Positions 23,514 to 36,035 of a DNA stretch of 64,000 nucleotides are shown piece after piece. Both the position numbers and the translations under genes were made by a program. Location of the stretch: the NCBI GenBank assembly GCA_019633425.1, contig WSUB01000011.1:361513-425512 (forward strand), read 5' to 3'. Each line of letters opens with the position of its first letter. The first letter of the stretch is position 1. Below the pieces are notes generated by a model. That model saw only the letters and a list, made by a program, of their open reading frames with translations. It ran no database searches and was not told where the DNA came from. Source of the DNA: Tulasnella sp. 424. Its lineage: Eukaryota; Basidiomycota; Agaricomycetes; Cantharellales; Tulasnellaceae.

Positions 23514-23695
23514 TAGAGAAGCTAGCACTGAAAGGCTACTTGCTGAAAGCGGATATGCTTCAGCAGGACAACGCTATCTTACCTGTAGGCCTCGAAGGCG
23601 CCCATGACTGTTGCCACACTTCCTTCGCCTCGAGGCAAATGGTAGTGTACAGAGGAGCGGTACGAGCGCGGTTCGTGGGGGAGGGATTCCCGTGG

Positions 23696-23702
23696 TATAA
23701 AG
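23696..23702 (+). promoter_or_regulatory. TATA box of the kinase-TPR gene
   Basis: TATAAAG lies 112 nt before the ATG at 23808. The paralogue has a TATA-like TTTTATA near 26778-26784 at about the same distance from its start, so the promoter was copied along with the gene. Confidence 0.6.
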
Positions 23703-23807
23703 ACCCTCAGATTCACCCCCTTTCGCTCCCTCCCCTCGGCGAAGCTCCTACGTATACCTGACCATCGACCTCTCTGATCTTCGATCCTTTTTACGTTAAA
23801 TCCTCCG

Positions 23808-26166
23808 ATGCAAGTCGACCAAAACGACAACGCCGACCGTCAGGGTTCGCAAGGGTCCGATCCAGGCGATTCTGGCAGTATGCCCCAGCTAGGCAGCAAA
23901 TTAGTGCGTCCCACCCAAATCACGAAGAATAATCATGAGCGCTTACCGATTTTACGTAGAGGGATAAACTCCAGAAGCTTGCCGAATGGCGAATCGATTC
24001 ATCCTCGATCGAATTCCCTGAGGAAAGCCCGGAGTTTCGTGGAGGATTTGCGACGGTTTCACGAGCGTTTTTGATTTCCACTGCCGCTTCGAAAAGTACC
24101 GCGGGTGATTTAGCTCAAACCGGAGGCGAGAACGAGTCTGATGGTGGGACGCCCAAGCGAAAGGTCAGTTCCGATGAGACTCAATTTGTTTCCTAAGACA
24201 AGTCATTGACCGAGCCGGCTTCTACATGTTAGGTCATAGCGGTGAAGAAGCTGAAGATCGAGAATGGAAAGGACAAAGAGCGAGTATTGGGGGTGAGAAT
24301 AAGTCATCCCATTGCGTCGAGCTTCGCGCAGCGCTAACTCCCCTCAGTTGGCACTCAGGGAAGCGGGATTCTTAACCGAGCTTTCTCACGAAAACGTCAT
24401 CGAGCTTGAAGGATTTGTTGAAGATCTCTCCGAGGACAGGGTCTGGTTGGTATTTCCCTGGGCGGACAACGGAAATTTAAAGGACTTTGTGGCCTCAGCC
24501 AACTGGGAAATCCCGGAACGAATCTGGATGGTAAGATCAGGACGTTATCCTTCCGGGCGCCCTCTGAGAGACAGTATGACAGATAGATGATGTGACGAGA
24601 GGCGTGGAGCACCTTCACAATCAAAATCCGCCGATCTACCACGGCGACCTCAAATCGGTGGGTCCAGATGTTACTGTGGTATGGACACCTGGCGAGCTGA
24701 ACTCCGCGCTGCGTAGGCCAACGTGTTGGTGAACTCAAAACACCGCGCTGTCATCACGGACTTCGGTTCCGCGCGTCGTCTCACAAAAAAAGATCCTCCA
24801 GTGCAGCTCGAGAAAAGCAAAAAGGGAGCGCAGCCAGCGCTGTCGTTCGAGACGGAATTTTGTGAAGCCACCAATACCGTGACACTGAAGGGCAATCAAT
24901 TTACGCTTCGCTGGGCTGCTCCAGAGCTGCTCATGGAAGATGAACCTGGCATGGAACCCGGCCTATGGAGCGATATCTGGGCATTGGGCTGGATAGTTTA
25001 CGAGGTATACCAACACCCTAATATTGCTCTCAACAAAAGCTTACAATCAACGCTGAATAGGTTATGACCAATTCAATTCCGTTTCAAAATGTCCAAAAGG
25101 ACTCCGTCGTTATCATACACGTTATTCGAGGGAACCTCCCTTCCGTTGCTGATCACACCCGCATGGTGTTGATCCGGAAACTTTACTCGCTTATGATCAC
25201 GTGTTGGAGCATCGATCCCAGCAAACGGCCGACGGCTGAGGAATGTAGAAAGTTGATAAATTGGATGGTAGGTGTTGTCGGTTTTGTGGTAATCTGAATC
25301 CAACTTGACCTGCTCCCATATAGCCAATGATTGTTCCGGATCCGCAGCGGGCCTCAAATACGTCGGATTCCCAAGCCCGCTCTCCTAAACTTCTTATGAA
25401 TCTGGGTAACATGCATCGATACCAAAATGACTATATCAACGCGTCAAAATTTTACACCGAAGCTTTGGGGATTTGCACGGAAACTGCTGACAATGCAGGA
25501 AAAGCCGATGCTATGTTCGGTCTGGCTATGATTTATAAGCTTCAAAACAAGTACCATGAGGCCCGTACACTCTTCTCCGAAGTCGCCCAAATCTGCGCCG
25601 ACACTGGCAATAGGCAAGGTAGAGCCGACGCTCTGTGGGGGGTTGCCGAGGTGCATCGGCTTCAAGACGAGTACAGCGAAGCAGCTACGTTCTACTCCGA
25701 GGTCGCCCAAATCTGCACTGACATCGGCGATAGACACGGAAGAGCAGACGCCTTGCAGGGTCTTGCTCATGTGCATCTATCTCAAAACGAGTACAGCAAA
25801 GCCGTTCCCCTCTTCTCAGAGGTTGCCCGAATCTCCACCGACATCGGCAACATACAGGGAAGAGCCGACGCTCTGTGGAGTCTCGCTGAGGCGCATCGAC
25901 TCCAAAATCAATACAACCAGGCCGTTCAGCTTTTCTCCGAAGCCTTGCAACTTTATATCGACATTGGCGACAGAAATGGAAGCGGCTTGACTCTGATGTG
26001 CCTTGCTCACGTCCATCGCAAACAGGGTCAGCACGAAGACGCAATACGCCTTTATGAACAAGCCGCTGGAATTTTTGAAGAAGTCGGAAATACTCGGAAT
26101 GCGGAGAGGGCATTAACCTTCGCTGCTGGTTGCCGTCGAAAACTCGAACCAACGGAGGCGGAATGA
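23808..26166 (+). CDS. Protein kinase fused to tetratricopeptide repeats
   Basis: Model join(23808..23903,23960..24163,24233..24292,24348..24530,24583..24657,24717..25004,25061..25267,25324..26166), 651 aa. The kinase domain spans about 50-370. It has a reduced glycine loop (EFRGGFATV), about 35 inserted polar residues, AVKKL with Lys105, HGDLKSAN with Asp203 (Gly in place of the usual Arg, so a non-RD kinase), DFG at 221-223, and RWAAPE. From about 390 to 640 come about six 40-residue TPR units, several nearly alike (GRADALW, EVHRLQ). All but one of the seven introns lie in the kinase part. Such tyrosine-kinase-like fusions are common in agaricomycetes; TPRs likely bind a partner. The target is unknown. 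All key catalytic residues are present. Confidence 0.85.
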
Positions 26167-26897
26167 TGTTTCACCGAGACATTTCGAGACCGACCGAGAT
26201 TTCCCGATACCCGACTGTAGCTCTTGTAACGCATGTTGCTCTACAAAATTGTAAGCTGTGTATCATGTTGGCTGAGATGCCGGTACTGTCCCCGTTGTGG
26301 CTCGGCCCTGGCAGGCATTCGATCCAATTAGTAGCCACCCATCGTCAGGGGAGTTCTCTAAAATGCACCGAACGCCTTGATTTTCCTCTCACCTCGATGA
26401 TTCCAGGTCGGATGGAGCCGCTACAGAACGATGTCCCTTGGGGGATGAGGTGTAAAGTACCTTCGAGTCTGCAGAGCTTTTGACCACTGGATTACTCGCT
26501 GAGTAAGATTCAATCTTGCGCGGAATAAATTGAAAAAAAAAAAAACGCTCGCCTTGCTCGTCAATCCCGCTCTCGATCTGTATATACAAGATCCTGATGC
26601 GTCAAAGTCGTTGATAACGGCAACCGAAGGCGCGGGAAAGAATCGTCTAAACTTTGTGCGAGAGGTTGATTCGTGCGACAGAATCTCAACTTCGGTCTAC
26701 AGCCTTGCATAGGTTCCAGAACCTCTCTAGGAGACCGACTATCTCCTGACCCAAGAGGAGGGCAGATGGGACTTCTTTTTATACCCTCTTGCCTCCCCCG
26801 TTTCCCGTCAACTCTCGCGTTTCCGAACCCCTCTCCGCGGAACTCCTGCTTGACCGTTGCCTCATATACTTGATCGACGCAATTGCAATACAGTCCA
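26167..26897. other. Spacer between the two kinase-TPR copies
   Basis: This holds the 3' region of the first copy, an A-tract of about 13 bases at 26531-26544, and the promoter of the second copy with a TATA-like element near 26780. No independent gene is supported. The short open frames here have no paired splice sites. Confidence 0.5.
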
Positions 26898-29211
26898 ATG
26901 CAAGAAAACGAAAACTACAACCCCGATACTCTCCCGGTCTCCGGGTCTCTCCCAGGAAATCTCCAGTATACATCCCCTCTCAGCCCTAAATTAGTGCGTT
27001 CCGTCCAAATAATTTTAACCACTTACTGACACGGCTTTGTTTTGTAGCATGAAAGGCTGGAGACGCTTGCGCGGTGGCGGATTGATCCCTCCTTGATCGA
27101 ATTCCCTGGCAACGCCCACGAGTTTCGTGGAGGATACGCGACGGTTTTATGAGCGTTATTAGGTTCCCCGTCTAGCATTCAAGGCGGTAGGAGCGAGCCC
27201 GGACATATGACAGGCGAGGGTTCGGATTCAGACGTTCAAAACTTCAAGTCCCTCGGCGATGCCCAAAAGTCTGAACATGAGGAACGAAGTGAAAAGGAAT
27301 ATCAAAGCGGGCTCTCAAATGGAGGCGAAAACGACCACCTGAAAGAGGGAAAGAGCAAAGAACGGGAGGATAAGGACGAGGGACGGAAGTCCGGTGAACA
27401 GGCGGCTAGCCCGAAGGTGGTGTGACAATAAGCCCCTCATTATTAAGACGGCTCATGGTTAACTGAGTCGTCTGCTCCAACGGGATGTTGCAATCAAGAG
27501 GCTGAATATGGCAGATTATGCGGATGTAGAACGTGTATTGGGCGTAAGAATTCCGCATCCCATGGTAGAAATTGATTGACACACCAACTTCTCTTAGCTG
27601 GCACTCAGGGAATCGGAATTCCTACTCGAGCTTTCGCATCCCAACATTGTTACATTCGAAGGATTTGTTGAAGATACGTCCCAGTACATGATGCTGATTT
27701 TCCCATGGAAAGAAAACGGAAATTTAAGGGACTTCCTTGCGTCGGGAGAATGGGAAATTCCTGAGCGAATCTCGCTGGTACGAACACCCCATTTCCTTTA
27801 ACTCTTGGTTGACAAGTCATATTCTAGACTGATGACGTGGCGAGAGGGGTTGAATACCTCCATAGCCTAACCCCGCCCATATATCATGGAGACTTAAACC
27901 GGTAGGCGGGCCTCCTCGAAAATTCGCTTGGAGGTCTGGCTAATTACGGATTTCGGCTCCGCTCGCCGCCTAGGAACCGAGACCTCCGACCAGAAAGCGA
28001 AGAAACCCGACCAGCAGCTTGAACCAGGACCAGGACAGACCACGGACGAGGAGAGTATCACGCTTCAGGCGTTGTACTCTGTCGTCACCAACACAATAAC
28101 CCTCACCTGCGACAGATACACCCTCCGCTGGGCTGCTCCAGAACTGCTGAGGAACGACCCACCGAGCCTTGCATGTGATATTTGGGCATTTGGATGGATA
28201 GCTTATGAGGTATGATGAACCGCTGGTATCATTCATCGTCTATGCTCAGAGATTTGGTCTGAGATAGGTTATGACCAACAGCATTCCATTTCATGATGTC
28301 CGAAAGGACGTAGCCGTAGTCAACCGGGTCATTCAGGGAGACCTTCCATCAATCACCCGCGACGCCCGCATGTCGTTAATTCAGGCGCTTTGCTCGCTCA
28401 TGGTTCAGTGCTGGAGCATCAGCCCCGAAAAACGACCGACGGCAGAGGACTGTCGCAAATCAATATCTTGGATGGTGAGTGGCACGGGTAACGGATCGAT
28501 GTTATCCATGTTTCCTTGGTTGACCCACCATGCACTTGATACAGCCGATGATCGTTCCAGCACCTACCCAAGCCGGAGACCCAGAAGCTTCTCAAATTCG
28601 CTTCGCTAGCCTGCTCCGTCAGCTCGGAGAGATGTACAAACTGCAAGGCGACTACATCAACGCATCGGACTGCTTCACCAAGGCATTGAATGTTTGTGCA
28701 ACCACCGAGAACACCCCCGGAAAAGCCGCCGCTCTACACGGCCTTGCTGAAGTACATCGGTTTCGAGCCGAGTATAGCAAGGCGGCAGAGTTCTACTCTG
28801 AAGTCCTGCAGGTTAATACCGACGTCGGTGATCAAATAGTAAGGGCCAGAGCTTTATGGGGTCTCGGTGAGGTGCACCGAAACCGAGGCGAGAACACCGA
28901 AGCTACCGAGTCCTACACCGAAGCCCTGCAGATTTATACCGGCATTGGTTATCAAAGCGGAAGAGGTAGCGCTCTTCGGGGTCTCGCTGAGATACATATT
29001 ACAAGAGGACTACGACGAGGCTATCAAACTCTGCGAGGAAAGTCTTCAAATACGTACCGACGAAGGCTTCAGCATAGGGAGAGCCGACGTTTTGTGGAGT
29101 CTTGGCGAGGTCCATCGATCTCGAGAGGAGTACGACGATGCCAGGTTTCACTCTGAATCCCTCCAGATATACACCGAAATGGGCATAAGTGCATTCTGCT
29201 TTGTTCGCTAA
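26898..29211 (+). pseudogene. Decaying paralogue of the kinase-TPR gene
   Basis: The exon order follows the intact neighbour: exon 1 (26898-26993) has the same 32-codon length and the same donor GTGCGT. Damage is clear. A TGA at 27150-27152 replaces the CGA codon found at that place in the neighbour, just after the FRGGYATV loop. Between HGDL (near 27893) and LITDFG (near 27946) the intron and part of the catalytic-loop exon are lost, leaving an in-frame TAG. A frameshift near 29000 breaks the TPR region, which continues as EDYDEAIKLCEESLQI in another frame. The last repeats are missing. The VAIK lysine, RWAAPE and several TPR units are still readable, so decay is recent. A shorter product from an internal start cannot be excluded. 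Confidence 0.8.
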
Positions 29212-29715
29212 AACGCACGGGTTCCGTTTCTGTCAACTCCCAGCACACCTTCCTATTAAGTTTCTAGCCCATTCCTATGTGCCTGTGGGAGAATTAATGC
29301 TCAGGCCTTTAGGCTTCGCATCCTTTTCAGTGAAAACTGTCCGAACACGTTGGGTTATGCACGGGCATTCTCGTCCAAAATCAACTCGTTGAGCCTCAAT
29401 AGTTGCACAACCCACGCATTTTTGCCTTGAATCATATGGATCGTTTAGCTTTCAAATCTTCCCGGTAGAATCAGGGATTGGGTGCTGCGCAGCTACGATG
29501 CAGTTGCCCATAAAGCTGAGCGTTGGACACTTTGTTTGGGTAATGTGGCGCTGCCGTGAGAACTAGGGACGCACTCATCTCCTGCTGAAACGGTCTTGGT
29601 TCAAATCCTCATCCTACTTCACCTTGGACTTGCTCTCTCCCTCTTGGACGACAAACATCTCATGGAACTGAGAATGACACTACCTCCTTCGCACTACTAT
29701 CGCACTCCTCATGCT
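29212..29715. other. Spacer without a supported gene
   Basis: I see only the tail of the pseudogene and the leader of the next gene. A GGTTCAAATCC word near 29589 resembles a tRNA B box, but no cloverleaf forms around it. Confidence 0.4.
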
Positions 29716-30538
29716 ATGGCTCTTCGTCGGAAGCGTTCGCGCTCACCTGGTTCACCCACACCTTTCGAACGTGCGCCAGTACGTTTCAGCTTCTTGCTTT
29801 GGCCACTGTGGACCACGAATCTGATATCCCATTGAAACCTAGAAACGTTTCAGTCTTGGGACAGACGTTTTCAGAGCCATGGGCGGGAATCGGCAGGAAC
29901 TGTGGTTGTGTGGTACGGACCAAGCAGCCGATTCTAGTCGGAATGACAACAATGCAGCGGAGAATTCCATGAACGACGCGTCAATGAATCCGCCAGAGAT
30001 TTCAATGGAACACGATGCCGATATGGTTAGTTTCAATGAATGTCAATCTTGTGGTTGTTGACTGACAAAATCTTTGGAACTAATTCAGGCCATTGATGAG
30101 GAATCGCCTTCAAAGTCATTCGTCTCTTTAGACGAACTACCTCTACAACAGCCTTCATTTGCGTCTCATTCGACTATCAAGCAACCTAACTCGACGCAAT
30201 CCACTACCTCGATTCCAAGAAGTAGTTCCGATCCATTCCTCGCCACGTCTTTCCGTCAACCTCAGTTCGCCACCAGCGCCGATGCGTCCTCTCCATTCAA
30301 ACCATCGTTCTTGTCGACGCCACCCATCTTCAACTTTATCCCTCCTACCCCTGAAGTTGCCCATGATGCTGCGAACCTCGACGCGCGAGGCTACGAGTCG
30401 CCGCTCCTGGTCAAGTCCCTGCAGGCTGAGACACCTCAGTTCAAGCGTCGTGGAAGTGCACCCACTATGGGACCTAGGGCAGATTGCGAGAAGTGTAGGA
30501 TGAAGGTACCTGGTCATGCTATGCATATCACTTATTAG
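29716..30538 (+). CDS. Small protein with C-terminal CxxC-HxxH motif, function unknown
   Basis: Model join(29716..29778,29843..30025,30089..30538), 231 aa. The start MALRRKRSRSP is chosen at 29716; the same frame is open upstream to 29596, so a longer start is possible. The middle is Ser/Pro/Gln-rich and probably disordered. The last residues hold CEKCRMKVPGHAMH, a CxxCx6HxxH pattern that could bind zinc (Cys215, Cys218, His225, His228). A GTACCTGG after CRMK could act as a donor, but the readable motif beyond it argues for ending at 30538. I do not recognise the family. Confidence 0.5.
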
Positions 30539-30951
30539 CTTCTGTTTTCCTTTCCTCCTTTCTTGTTCTCTTACTACCATGACACCGTTTAATTCTGCAC
30601 TCCTCTGTATCATCGCATCCTGTCTCGTTTGCTCACTTGTTCCAATTTGCTAGATCTGCTCCCCTTTCATGCACATTGTACCACGCCTTCCACGTATCCT
30701 ATAAGCGACCGTTAAATAGAAAATACCGACCTTGAGCTGTGGTTTCCTCCACCAAGGCCGCCTGTGAGATGTAGCCGCGGTCGTGGCCAGTGGCGCTGCA
30801 GTTCCTGGGAGACAAACAAATCATCCTAGTGCGAACCGCTTCGTCAACAACCACCAAACAGCAAGCCTTGTGCGTTTTTGCGTGCCCAACCTCGCCGCAG
30901 GCCGGGCCTCATCGTTTTGACAAAACATACGGAGCACTTTCGAAGTGCCTA
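30539..30951. other. Spacer and leader of the BRF-like gene
   Basis: I see nothing with gene-like features. The open frame from 30790 runs into the BRF-like gene in the same frame, but has no family match before 30952. Confidence 0.4.
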
Positions 30952-33447
30952 ATGTCCCGCCCTGCTTGTAAAGAATGCGGCGGCGCTCTAGAGTACGTCC
31001 CAGACGCCTTATCTTTCGTTTGCGCATCATGTGGAATCATGTCCGACCCAACCCAGTATGTCCTTGTGGGCGACGTCGACGACGCGAACGCAACTGGTTA
31101 CGAAAAAGAAGGAATGAGCCTTGTGTTCCATCCTTACACTCAAGCTCGAACGCATGACGACCCTCCGGAAGATGCAAGCCTAATGAAGGAGCAGAGGTAC
31201 AGGAGGAACATGGTAAATCAACTCTTGCTCTTAATGCTGCTCCCAGTTGCTCACTACCGTGGCCTCTTCTTTCTTGTAGGCCACTTCGCACGAGTTTATT
31301 CGGTCTGTTCTGAACCACATGGGCATTCGCTCCTACTACGACCGTGTTGTCGCCTTATTTGACGCGTCGATGGCCAAAGGCAAGTTCCGCTTCGGTACTC
31401 GCGCAACAGCCATAATCGGCGCCTGTATTTTGATAACCATGCGAGAGGCTGGCATCCCAGAGACCTTGAAAAGCCTCGCTGTGAGTTCTCCGCTTTCTCT
31501 CTTATCATGACGTACCTGCCTCTTCCGGCGGGGACTGACGTCACTTCTTCTTCATCGATACAGGCTAGACTCAAGTTAACCCCCGCAAGACTCACAGGCT
31601 CGACATACAAAATTCTCTCACTGCACGGAATGCACCTGAAGCCTACAGACCCGCTAAACTATATTCCAGCCGTCCTTCGAGCGATTTCGGAAATTCTGGC
31701 CTCGCCGAGTTGTTCCCTCCCCGCACCTCTCCGGACATTCCTATCAACGCCTTCCTTAAACGCAGTCCAAAACCTTGCGACGGACTTGTGTTATCTCACG
31801 GAAATTGTCAACCTCACGCATAACCGCCAGGCGCCACCCGTTGCATGTGCGCTGGTCATCGTAGCCCTCGAAGGAGAGATAGGCAAATGCGCCCCAGCTT
31901 TGCCTCGCCTCGCGGAACTGCTTTCTATGGCATTCAACGTTTATCGGGAGACTACATTGGACCGTTACCTCGAAGTTCAAGAGCTCCTTAGCCGATGGAA
32001 GATGAACCTACCGTGGTTTGCTATCGACGTCCATCCGACATTGACGAAGAAGTCGAGGAACGTCAAGAAACGAAAAGCCGCCCAACCTGAACGCGAGGAA
32101 CATGCAGGTCTCATTAAGGATATCGTTATTTTCCAGGAGGAATTGTGGCGAAAGTCCAAGGAGATGGAAAGTGCAGCAGAGGCGCTGTCAAATGGAGGAC
32201 CTTCCAAATTAACCGCTTCCGGAGGGGTCGGTATGCAGGCTGATTTAACGCTCGAGTTGGAAGGATCCGACGAAGACGCGGGATGGGATGAGGACGTGGA
32301 TGGTGCCGTTGCGGAGGGACGTGGGGCAAGAGACGAAGAAAGTTTAGAGTTGGCGGGGTCACCGTCGACTTCGGGCTCGACCACGGACACGGCCACCAAC
32401 ACGACCACCTCCGTTGCGCTTCGCAATACCGCCACAACTGTCACTTCTGCCGAGGGTTTATCCCCGCTTCTTTCGGATGACGGACAAGATTCGGAAGTAC
32501 GCCCGGCGAAACGGCAAAGACGCGTACCTGACGGTGTGTCGACCAAACTTCGGGGCAACTTTACTACGGCAACTCCGACTCCGACGACCAAGACGACCGC
32601 ATGCCTTCGGCCCGCGTATGCACAGCGATCGAAGAAGAGGAAATCGAAGCGTGAAACGTGGGGTGCTAATTTAGCTAAAGCCACGGCAACCCTTCTCGGA
32701 GGACGCGGGTCGATAGCCTCATCTGGCAAGTCCGGTGGCGGTGGACGCCTCGGTATCAGCGATGGCATGGACGGTGATAGCGTTGGTGATTTCGTTCGGA
32801 AACACGTGTTGGCGATGGGTATACGCGAAGCTTCTGAACGAATGGGTCAAAGAGGGCTTTCGCTGGGCCGTTTGGAACGGTTAGCCCTTGTTGTGGGTGA
32901 GGCGAACATTGGGGACGAGGCTTTGTTTGATGACGGTGAGATGGAGGGTTACCTGAGAGATAAGACCGAAGTGGCGATTTTGAAGAGGGTATGGGAGGCT
33001 GAACATGGCGTGGACGAAGGAGGGTACGATGACTTGGATGGGCAAGTGGAGCAGGAAGAGGACCCTGGTTCTACTTCTACCGAGAGTGGTGCACGACGAA
33101 ACCGAAAACCAGCCCCACCCCCGAAACCGAAGAAGGGCAAGAAGGAAAAGCAGGTGAAAGCAATGGATTTTGGGGCATTGGAGCTGGCGTTGTCCTCGCT
33201 TGGTCGCGGTAGTCCGGGGGATGGGAGTGGGAGTGGAGCCTCGTCTGTCACGGGCGCGTCGTCTACGATTGAGAGGTGGGAGTTGGATCTCCTGGAACGG
33301 CTAGTCGACGAGGAGGACGGATATGGCAATGACGTCGAAGAAGAAGACAAGGACGAATATGGAGATGATCGAGACGGAGATGGTTACTATCGCGCAGGAG
33401 CAGGCGGCATGTCGTACGACCCGTACGAGGAGTTTGAGGAGTTGTGA
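30952..33447 (+). CDS. TFIIB-family transcription factor, BRF1-like
   Basis: Model join(30952..31212,31280..31480,31564..33447), 781 aa. A zinc ribbon opens the protein (Cys6, Cys9, Cys24, Cys27). Two cyclin-like repeats follow. The first contains GTRATAIIGACILITMRE and the linker TPARLTGSTYKIL that TFIIB proteins use between repeats; the second spans about residues 200-300. The C-terminal half is low-complexity, with an acidic block LFDDGEMEGYLRDKTEV that resembles the conserved BRF1 segment binding TBP. BRF1 recruits RNA polymerase III as part of TFIIIB. The zinc ribbon is less canonical than in yeast BRF1, so a BRF-related paralogue is possible. The start is at the first ATG directly ahead of the ribbon. 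Confidence 0.72.
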
Positions 33448-35912
33448 TGATGACGACGATTGTACAGGAGATCGACGATTGCACAGCCGGGAGTTGAGTC
33501 CTGCATGCACGAGGAAAGGGCGTGAAGGCCTTGCTGCTGCTGCTGGAAAGGCAACATCACCTCGAGGATTTGGAGGAAAGTCTAATCGTTGACAAATGCG
33601 TAGCTCAGGGGCGTTTTAGCCTTTGCTATTATGTTTTTTCTAGTCCATTGTGAGTAGACTATTGTCCTTACGTTCATTCATTGGTTTGGACAAAAGTGTT
33701 GGTTCGTTGGTGGTTCGACTCATTTTTACCAAATCCATTTCGTTATCATATCAAAGGGGGAGCGGCGTGTGGTACCGTGACTCTGTCCTCGAAGAGGCCT
33801 CTCTCTTCAAGGCCTGCAAAAGAGGTAGGTGGTATCTCATTCCCGCTTGGTTTGAGATGAACGTTCATTATGCCGTGGGTCCGTCCGGTCGCTCAGCTGT
33901 TCACTTGCCTCAAAGACCGTTGCCGCTCACCCAATTCCGACCTTCCGACTGGGTGCTGGTCATCTGCGCACGCTTTCACGCACCACCACCTATTCTCCAT
34001 CTGTGATTAGAAGTCCCGAAGCGAAGAGCGTTTTTTCGAACACTTGGTCCCACTCGTTTCCCTCCTTCCTATCGGACGACGGCATCAATCTGTTGTTACT
34101 CCTCAGCGTAAACCGCTTGGCGATTCAAAAGCATTCCAGTGTCCTGGAATCTCATCACCATCATTTGGATTAAGTAGGACTCGCGTGCCTCACATCTTTT
34201 GCAATTGCCGATCTCCGATCTCTTTAAGAGGGGGGAAAAACATAATAATAGACGACGCTACCTCGTTTGCGTTGGCGCCGGCCTGTAAGGCTAATGAGAT
34301 CACAGGACCGCTACCCTCCCAGGTTCGGTTCTGCTATCGTGGATGCGGGTTGCCTGATGTTGACATCATGATGCGAGGAAAGGAAAACGACGCCCGGGCG
34401 TGCTGTTTAGACTCCCGAGGCCGTCGGGGTTCTTTCGGACAAGGTGCAATGTGCAAATGATGTGTAATGTACGTTTACATGTGTACGACCCTTCAAAGGC
34501 CTTATGGATTATTACGAGTGTGAGCGTGAGACGGGGGAGCATAGTACAGAAGGGGAAATGAGCGGTTGGGCACATGATATGAGACTTCCGTTCATGGGCG
34601 GTTCGGGATTGGGTTTTTGGAATATTTTATATTTTGTTATTCCCTGCTCAGGATTGCGCCGTTGGTTTTTGTTCCGAAATGAGATGACCGGGCTGGGTCT
34701 GAAGTGAGATGCGGAAACACCTTTGGGGGGGTTTTGCTTCCACCTTGAGCTTCGCATTACTTTAGAATTCAGCCAAGAGTTACTGTACTTCAACAGCACT
34801 CGAATCGATTTTTTGCTCCTCTTCCCATTATAATGATGACATCGGTGTGTTTCCCTCCGTTATCGGACTAGTCCGGTCCGAAGACGATGGCCATGCCGCA
34901 TGTCGATCCAAGGGAGAGATCCGAAAGGTGCATCTTAGTGTGGCGTCTCTTTTCGGGTTGTCCGAACAGCCCATCCGTTTCCCACCCGGTACCTTCTTCT
35001 TCTTCCCTTCACCCAGACTGCTGCGACGCACCTGCCTAATTTGAACCTCATTCCACCCAAGGGCAAGTCTGAAAGTCTGATAAGCAAAGAGTGATCTCTC
35101 TCTGCTTTTCTGTCCTTTTCTGACTAGGGTGACGTCTTTTTTTTTTTGCCGTGATTAAACGTCCCCGTTCTGTTCAAGCTAGAAGGAAATAGTCGGCGAA
35201 TAATGGCGCCTCCGGATGGTAAGGTGTGGTTTTCGCAAACAAGCCTCGAGGCCGAACGTCGGACGGGGCGGCGGCGGGGTTCTCTATTCCTTTCTTTTCC
35301 TTTTCTTTTTCTTTTCTTGTGCTGAGGGAGGGGAGGTGCCTTGCATGTGCGCTCCGTTGTTGAGGGTCTGAAAGACTTGTAGAGTGTGTTTCCGCTCACT
35401 CGTTCTTTAGCTTGAACAAAAGGCAGGTGATTTCGACTGTTCGTTGAGCGAAGAGGATTTTGTTGTGTGCACTGTTTGGACACATGACCTGTGCTACTAC
35501 TTGAAACGAAACGCGAGGTTTTCAGATGTCAGAGAGTTGGGTGTGTGTATGAAGTCTGTAGGTAAAGAAGGGAAATGGGTCTTCCGCGAATTTGACCTCA
35601 CTCACAAACCACCCAACTCGTGACCGGCCCACCCCTGCATGAGCCGGACGAGAGCAAAAAAAGAAAAAAATCCATGAGAGCGGGGGGTAACTAACAGTGA
35701 AAGTAATTGCGATTATATCGGGTAGGCAGGTAAGTGGATGAGCTCGGGATATGTTCGGTTGGGTTTTTCCCTCTGCGGCAAGGGAAAATGTCGTCGGAAC
35801 GTGACGCGCCTTGAAGGGGGAGAGGTGGACCCTGCATTCGGGTCTTTCTCTGCCATGCCCACAACAACCACATGTCTGTCCCCTTTTTCTGGGTCTCTCC
35901 CTCTTGTCGCCA
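33448..35912. other. Long intergenic region without a supported gene
   Basis: About 2.4 kb separate the BRF-like gene from the next TATA box. Many short open frames exist on both strands, but none has a signal peptide, domain or consistent splice structure. C/T- and T-rich tracts (for example near 35135-35150 and 35285-35320) are typical of promoter regions. I cannot exclude a non-coding RNA. Confidence 0.5.
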
Positions 35913-35918
35913 TATAAA
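35913..35918 (+). promoter_or_regulatory. TATA box of the small disordered-protein gene
   Basis: TATAAA stands 118 nt before the ATG at 36036. It is followed by a C/T- and ACC-rich leader and an A-rich start context (aacaaaaATG), the layout of a strongly expressed fungal gene. Confidence 0.65.
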
Positions 35919-36035
35919 CACCCACGAGCATTTTGGAACGACCAGCCATCATCACCCAGCTTCAACTCCTCCCCTCCATCGCATCTACTACCTACTACCA
36001 CCACTACCACCACCTCCCACTTCACTCTAACAAAA

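Noticed and set aside
26531..26544. A-tract as the tail of a retroposed gene
   Set aside because: It lies about 370 nt past the kinase-TPR stop, and that gene keeps all its introns, so no retroposition is indicated.
29580..29610. tRNA-like B box GGTTCAAATCC
   Set aside because: The T stem does not pair and no acceptor or anticodon stem can be drawn around it.
32126..33350. Long minus-strand frames opposite the BRF-like gene
   Set aside because: Shadows of Gly/Asp/Glu-rich coding sequence.
35811..36035. N-terminal extension of the small disordered protein
   Set aside because: A TATA box at 35913 lies inside it and the start context at 36036 is much better.
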